Positions 60,188 through 64,000 of a stretch of 64,000 bases of DNA are shown in pieces. Positions within the stretch are counted from its first letter, which is position 1, and every line of letters starts with the position of its first letter. Location of the stretch: assembly GCA_045110575.1 (NCBI GenBank), contig JBGCGF010000025.1:1-64000 (forward strand). The letters are read 5' to 3'. This DNA is from CALDTK01 sp045110575. Its GTDB lineage: Bacteria; Bacteroidota; Bacteroidia; Chitinophagales; Saprospiraceae. The notes beneath the pieces are model-generated. The model made no database searches. It saw only the letters and a list, made by a program, of their open reading frames with translations, and was not told where the DNA came from. The position numbers and the translations under genes are program-made.

Positions 60188-60224
60188 AGAAAGAGGCTAT
60201 GTGCGTTGCACATAGCCTCTTTCT
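60188..60224. terminator. Bidirectional intrinsic terminator
   Basis: Perfect 17-bp stem AGAAAGAGGCTATGTGC / GCACATAGCCTCTTTCT with a three-base loop. Placed between the convergent receptor and vWA genes. Confidence 0.88.
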
Positions 60225-60271
60225 GTTTGGATGGCCCGCGCGGAGCATGTCAGCCGCCTTTCCTACCAGCC

Positions 60272-61369
60272 CTACTTCCCTCTCTTCTTATTCTTCCGAT
60301 AATCCATAAACAAGCTACTCCCCAAGCCTTCGAGGCTAGAGTAGAAGGCCTTACCGTTGTTGGCCGTCGTAAACTGCTCGACAAACTGCATGAGGTATGG
60401 ATCGCGGGCAATCATGAAGGTCGTAATCGGAATACCTAATTTACGACACTTCACAGCCAAACCGAGTGTACGGTTAACCACCATTCGATCAAGCCCGAAA
60501 GAGTTTTTGTAGTACTCCTTTCCCCGCTTTATGCAGGTCGGCTTCCCATCAGTGATCATGAAAATTTGCTTGTTCGGATTGCGACGACGCTTGAGCAAAT
60601 CCATGGCGAGCTCAAGCCCTGCGACGGTATTTGTGTGAAAAGGACCGACCTTTAAATAAGGCAAGTCCTTTACCTCTATCTGCCACGCATCATTGCCGAA
60701 AACGAGGATATCAAGGGTGTCCTTCGGGTAGCGGGTCGTGATCAATTCACTTAGCGCTAAGGCTACGCGCTTGGCCGGTGTAATGCGATCCTCTCCATAC
60801 AGAATCATCGAGTGACTAATGTCGATCATCAACACCGTAGACGTCTGTGTTTGAGAGAACGTTTCGCGGACCTCTAAGTCGTCGTGCGTGAGTCGAAAAT
60901 CATCAATACCGTTATTGATGTGTGCATTTCGAATCGTATCCGTCATCGATAATTGATCGAGTGGATCACCGAATTCATACTTCCGCGTCTCGCTTGTAAA
61001 CTCATCGCCCTGGCCGTTGCCCTTGGTGGAGTGGTTGCCTTTCTTCGCTTTCTTCAGCTGACCGAACACATCATCTAGCGCTTTCTTGCGCAACTGGATT
61101 TCCATTTTAGAACTCGGTGTAAAACCAGGCGTATTTGGATCTCCTTCCTTCAAGAAGCCCTTATCCATAAGGTCCTGAATGAAGTCAGACATCCCGTACT
61201 CGTCGTCGGTGAGACCGTATTGCTTGTCAAGCTTCGTCAACCAACTAAGCGCCTCGCTCACGTCACCGCTCGTGTGCATGAGCAGTTCTTTGAGGATATC
61301 AAGTAGCCTTTCAAACGGCGGTTGCTCGTTCTTTTTAGCTACATAATCACTGAATTGGTACCCGATCAT
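60272..61369 (-). CDS. vWA domain protein
   Basis: 365 residues from the ATG at 61369 (a TTG at 61384 is less likely). Residues about 165-350 form a von Willebrand A domain with the MIDAS set: DISHSM (D-x-S-x-S), the Thr in TNTVAG, and ITDGKPT. The N-terminal 150 residues are helical and charged, with a Gly/Asn-rich linker (HSTKGNGQGDEF). Such cytosolic vWA proteins commonly work with a MoxR- or ChlI-type AAA ATPase as a metal-insertion or chaperone pair; no such ATPase gene is in the window. The gene downstream is convergent. Confidence 0.85.
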   Translation of the reverse strand: MIGYQFSDYVAKKNEQPPFERLLDILKELLMHTSGDVSEALSWLTKLDKQYGLTDDEYGMSDFIQDLMDKGFLKEGDPNTPGFTPSSKMEIQLRKKALDDVFGQLKKAKKGNHSTKGNGQGDEFTSETRKYEFGDPLDQLSMTDTIRNAHINNGIDDFRLTHDDLEVRETFSQTQTSTVLMIDISHSMILYGEDRITPAKRVALALSELITTRYPKDTLDILVFGNDAWQIEVKDLPYLKVGPFHTNTVAGLELAMDLLKRRRNPNKQIFMITDGKPTCIKRGKEYYKNSFGLDRMVVNRTLGLAVKCRKLGIPITTFMIARDPYLMQFVEQFTTANNGKAFYSSLEGLGSSLFMDYRKNKKRGK

Positions 61370-61424
61370 GTTGCAGTAACGCAAGGGGTGCCTTGTGGGT
61401 TTTGAGTCTCTACCGGATTTGACT

Positions 61425-64000
61425 TTATCGTTTCACGATACGCCACGTAAGCTGTTCGCCCGTTTTGGTTGTCAACGTCGCATTGTATGCTCCACTAACA
61501 AGCGTTGAGACATTCCAGCTTTCGCCAAAACCAGTCACCTGCATGCGACGCACAATCCGTCCACTTGCATCCGTCAAAACTACTTCTCCTTCTACACGAG
61601 CCGATAGTTTTAGCGAAAGCTGATCAACGACTGGGTTAGGGAAAAGCTGAGCGGTACCTCCAGAAGGCAGCGTCTGCGTACTCGAAGGCAAAAAATCAAG
61701 GTCTAAGAACGCAGGCGTCCGTGGATCTGCAGGTTGGTTGTCAAACGTGTCACGCGTGAAGATTGCAAGCTGCAGGTCTTCGTATCGTGCTCCTGAAACG
61801 AGGTTCACATCAAAGACGATGACGTAGGTTGACTCGTCTTGCCAGCCGTCCTGTGTAGACGTTAGTATTCCTGCGGGGAAATCACTTGGCAGACTCCATA
61901 GGAAGCTCCCCATCGTATCCATTGGCTCGTCGAAGCTCACCGTGACGGTTAGTGCTTCTGAACCAACATCGCTTAGTCCAAGGAAAGACTTGTTTGCACT
62001 CACTGCAATGCTTGGCTGCTTCGTATCAAACGTAAACGCAAAGGTGCTGTCTTGCAATTCGTTTCCGTAAAGGTCACGGATACCAACCACGGTGCCTGTT
62101 GCCTGACCACCGTTCAATTCTTCTGCGCCAATGCGAAGGTCAACCTCAAGTGCCTGCGAGCCTGTCCAACGAATAGTTTCTGGCGTAAATGTCTGTCCTC
62201 CACCTATGATCGTTAAGTTGTTACTCAGCAGAGTATCAACCGGCTCGTCAAAGGAAAACTCAAGTGTTCTCAGCTCATTTCTTGCTACGAAATTAACGAG
62301 AGGACCTGCTTGGGTAACAACTTGAGTTGGTTCAAGCTGGTCGAAATAAGAAACTGCTTTTCCGTAAGCTTCATCAGCGATGAGCATTCCTATTTTCCTG
62401 CCTGGGATATCGTCTGCCATGGGGTGAATTCCTCCGTAGATACGGCTGAGGCTAACCTCATCACTTGCATCTTGGTAGGTTGCCCACTGCAGCTCTACGG
62501 TTTCGCTTGGGCCTTCTTCAAACACGAGAAACTCGTTCTGCTCGGCCGTAAAAGTGCCTAATCCTCCAGGGAAATAGCGACTTCCTGTTATCGATGTAAG
62601 GACTTCAGCAGCTGCACGACTGTAGGTACTGTGGCCACTTACATAGCCTGCAAACGGAGGACTAACAAAGGTTGGTCGCTGGTATGGCCACCACTCTTTT
62701 GCTAAGATCCACCCTACTCCACCGACGTCAGTCGCTGGATCGGCAATCGCGTCAGGTCCGAGCCAACTCCAGATTTTCACTTCTGCAATATTCTCACCGG
62801 TTGGACCTGCAAGCGGATCGCCGATGTTGTCAATCATTTCGATAAAGCCAGGCTCTAGACGAAGACCATGCTCGTGGTATCGAGGCAAAGCAGGATCAGA
62901 TCGCTGACCTTTTTCTGCCATGTAGCGGATTGCACTTACAGGACGTAAGTAGTCATACCAACCTTTGATACTCCATGTCGAAATAGCCGCGTCGTGCATC
63001 GCTCCACCGAGGGCGAAGTAAGATTTAACCTCATATTCCATGGTATCAATGATCGCCCCTTGACCTCGCCATTTGAAGACAAAACCAGGTGCATCCATGA
63101 CGTAATTAATGAGAACGAACCAGTGACCTGGAGGCGTTTCTGAATCAGGACCATCTGCCCAGAATTCTGCTAGTACACGACCATAGTCTCCACGCTTTAC
63201 AACGTTCGGAGCATATGGTAAATTGGTGATTGGATTGATCGACAAACCGCCGGTTGTATCACCACCTCCGTACTCATTGTAGACATCATAGTAATCCGCA
63301 AAATCTGGAAGCGGGTCAATGTTGCGGCCACGCGCTCCTGGACCTATGTCCCAAGTAACACCATCGTTTGGATCGAGCAGTCCTCCCCAAATACCTACCA
63401 TTTCAAATCCTCGCTGATAGCGCTCACGTGTCGCAGGGTCAGTAATGAGAGGAGGAGGTCCTGGATCATGATAGACGGGATAGGTATCTCCGTCTCGCGT
63501 AAAATCTTGCTTATCAGCTTCAGTAAGGGAGAAAGGAGTTACGTTACCCCACTCAGGGCCAAGAAACTCTTGCATCCCGCCCGGAATTGGATTTCCTGAT
63601 TGGTCAATGAAATTAGCCAGGCTAAGCGGTTGCCAACGGTTTGGGTCAATGATGTCTGGATTTCCAGGTTCATCCATCAATAGAGGTCCATTCAAAGGCT
63701 CATAGTACTGGTTCTCATAATCGGCAGCATCGTTGGCGCCATCGCCATTGCCATAAATGATGACCTGAAATGCGATATAATTTCCTAGCGCAGCCGCATC
63801 ACCGCCTTGGTATGCATTGTTGACATACATCGGATTGTAGCCTTGAGCGAACATGACACTGTCTAGGCTTCTCCAGGTGGCTGCTCGATTAGGAGAGTTT
63901 CTAAACCGATAGCGCAGCAATCTAAATGCCGCATAGCTAACTGCTTCCCGCTGCGCTGATGCACGGTCTGGGGGTTCGGGCATTCCGTCAAAACCACAGG
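61425..64000 (-). CDS. T9SS-exported vanadium-haloperoxidase-like protein, 5' truncated by window
   Basis: At least 858 residues; the frame runs on to the window edge (CGFDG precedes the first internal Met at 63983), so the N-terminus and signal are missing. The PAP2/vanadium chloroperoxidase fold is shown by FAGYVSGHSTYSRAAAEVLT, which carries the SGH of the active site, and YGGIHPMADDIPGRKIG with the vanadate-binding His. The length and PPDRASAQREAVSYAA start fit the DUF6851-type group of Bacteroidota. Two beta-sandwich (Ig-like) modules lead to a T9SS type-A tail (LFPNPVVDQLSL onward). Exported oxidase or phosphatase; substrate unknown. Two 14-base words lie in the tail. Confidence 0.82.
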   Translation of the reverse strand, partial: CGFDGMPEPPDRASAQREAVSYAAFRLLRYRFRNSPNRAATWRSLDSVMFAQGYNPMYVNNAYQGGDAAALGNYIAFQVIIYGNGDGANDAADYENQYYEPLNGPLLMDEPGNPDIIDPNRWQPLSLANFIDQSGNPIPGGMQEFLGPEWGNVTPFSLTEADKQDFTRDGDTYPVYHDPGPPPLITDPATRERYQRGFEMVGIWGGLLDPNDGVTWDIGPGARGRNIDPLPDFADYYDVYNEYGGGDTTGGLSINPITNLPYAPNVVKRGDYGRVLAEFWADGPDSETPPGHWFVLINYVMDAPGFVFKWRGQGAIIDTMEYEVKSYFALGGAMHDAAISTWSIKGWYDYLRPVSAIRYMAEKGQRSDPALPRYHEHGLRLEPGFIEMIDNIGDPLAGPTGENIAEVKIWSWLGPDAIADPATDVGGVGWILAKEWWPYQRPTFVSPPFAGYVSGHSTYSRAAAEVLTSITGSRYFPGGLGTFTAEQNEFLVFEEGPSETVELQWATYQDASDEVSLSRIYGGIHPMADDIPGRKIGMLIADEAYGKAVSYFDQLEPTQVVTQAGPLVNFVARNELRTLEFSFDEPVDTLLSNNLTIIGGGQTFTPETIRWTGSQALEVDLRIGAEELNGGQATGTVVGIRDLYGNELQDSTFAFTFDTKQPSIAVSANKSFLGLSDVGSEALTVTVSFDEPMDTMGSFLWSLPSDFPAGILTSTQDGWQDESTYVIVFDVNLVSGARYEDLQLAIFTRDTFDNQPADPRTPAFLDLDFLPSSTQTLPSGGTAQLFPNPVVDQLSLKLSARVEGEVVLTDASGRIVRRMQVTGFGESWNVSTLVSGAYNATLTTKTGEQLTWRIVKR
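61518..61620. repeat. Inverted pair of the dispersed 14-base word in a T9SS tail
   Basis: GCTTTCGCCAAAAC (61518-61531) and GTTTTAGCGAAAGC (61607-61620) lie 75 bases apart inside the sorting-domain codons. In the gene they read FGES and LSLKL, so two different frames and orientations are used. Confidence 0.8.

Overview
The window is a chromosomal segment of a Bacteroidota bacterium, most likely of the Flavobacteriales or a close relative; the family cannot be fixed from this sequence alone. The evidence is threefold. Several secreted proteins carry type IX secretion C-terminal domains. Lineage-typical families are present: TonB-linked outer-membrane barrel, FG-GAP/ASPIC proteins, CotH with lamin-tail domain, DUF3467, DUF6794, DUF7935-like, and DnaA and TopA of Bacteroidota type. 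A tmRNA is present whose tag reads GNTSYAMAA. Composition is moderate in GC and even; there is no prophage, transposase, CRISPR array or rRNA operon.

Layout. 1-4.1 kb: an AraC regulator, a lipoprotein serine hydrolase and an ABC ATPase/permease pair, probably one operon. 4.1-13 kb: secreted and lipoprotein genes (a coiled-coil lipoprotein, an extracytoplasmic beta-carbonic anhydrase, a five-repeat cysteine-containing protein, and two T9SS substrates including a CotH protein). 13-16.4 kb: an NCS1-type transporter and a polyol/hexuronate dehydrogenase. 16.9-21.2 kb: two adjacent large secreted repeat proteins, which end alike in a single NGIDDDGD-type module. 21.3-30 kb: a MATE exporter, oligopeptidase B, an HD phosphohydrolase fused to a Pycsar-type membrane effector, a convergent large GAF protein and a lysine/saccharopine-type dehydrogenase. 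30.1-30.8 kb: ssrA followed by repeats. 30.8-41.8 kb: a membrane metalloprotease, a glycosyltransferase, an isoaspartyl peptidase, proC, a sialate O-acetylesterase, a cNMP/CBS/DUF294 protein overlapping an exonuclease, a succinate-semialdehyde-type dehydrogenase and a YtxH/holin-like envelope trio. 42-57 kb: tRNA-Pro and tRNA-Ser, dnaA, an IscA-type protein, icd, ruvB, a DUF3467 protein, topA, a DUF6794 protein, a 1106-residue FG-GAP/ASPIC lipoprotein and fabH. 57.6-64 kb: a TonB-dependent barrel, a vWA protein and the 3' part of a T9SS-exported vanadium-haloperoxidase-like protein.

The most unusual signal is not a gene. A 14-base word, GTTTTRGCGAAAGC, occurs 13 times exactly and about nine more times with one or two changes. 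It lies on both strands, in genes and between them, and is read in several frames (FSES, VLAKA, AFAKT, LSLKL), so it is conserved as DNA. Such behaviour recalls DNA-uptake sequences or HIP1-type iterated palindromes; I know of none described for this phylum. Intergenic DNA is also rich in other small repeats: an AATTCAAAATTC family, a GTCATTTCGACT-ended element, an 85-bp tandem array and a GCGCCGCAGGC array.

The housekeeping genes (dnaA, topA, ruvB, icd, fabH, proC, ssrA, tRNAs) are intact and appear to be transcribed mostly as single genes or pairs, commonly closed by clear hairpin terminators. The remainder is mainly cell-envelope and secreted functions. The left edge is intergenic; the gene at the right edge continues beyond the window.
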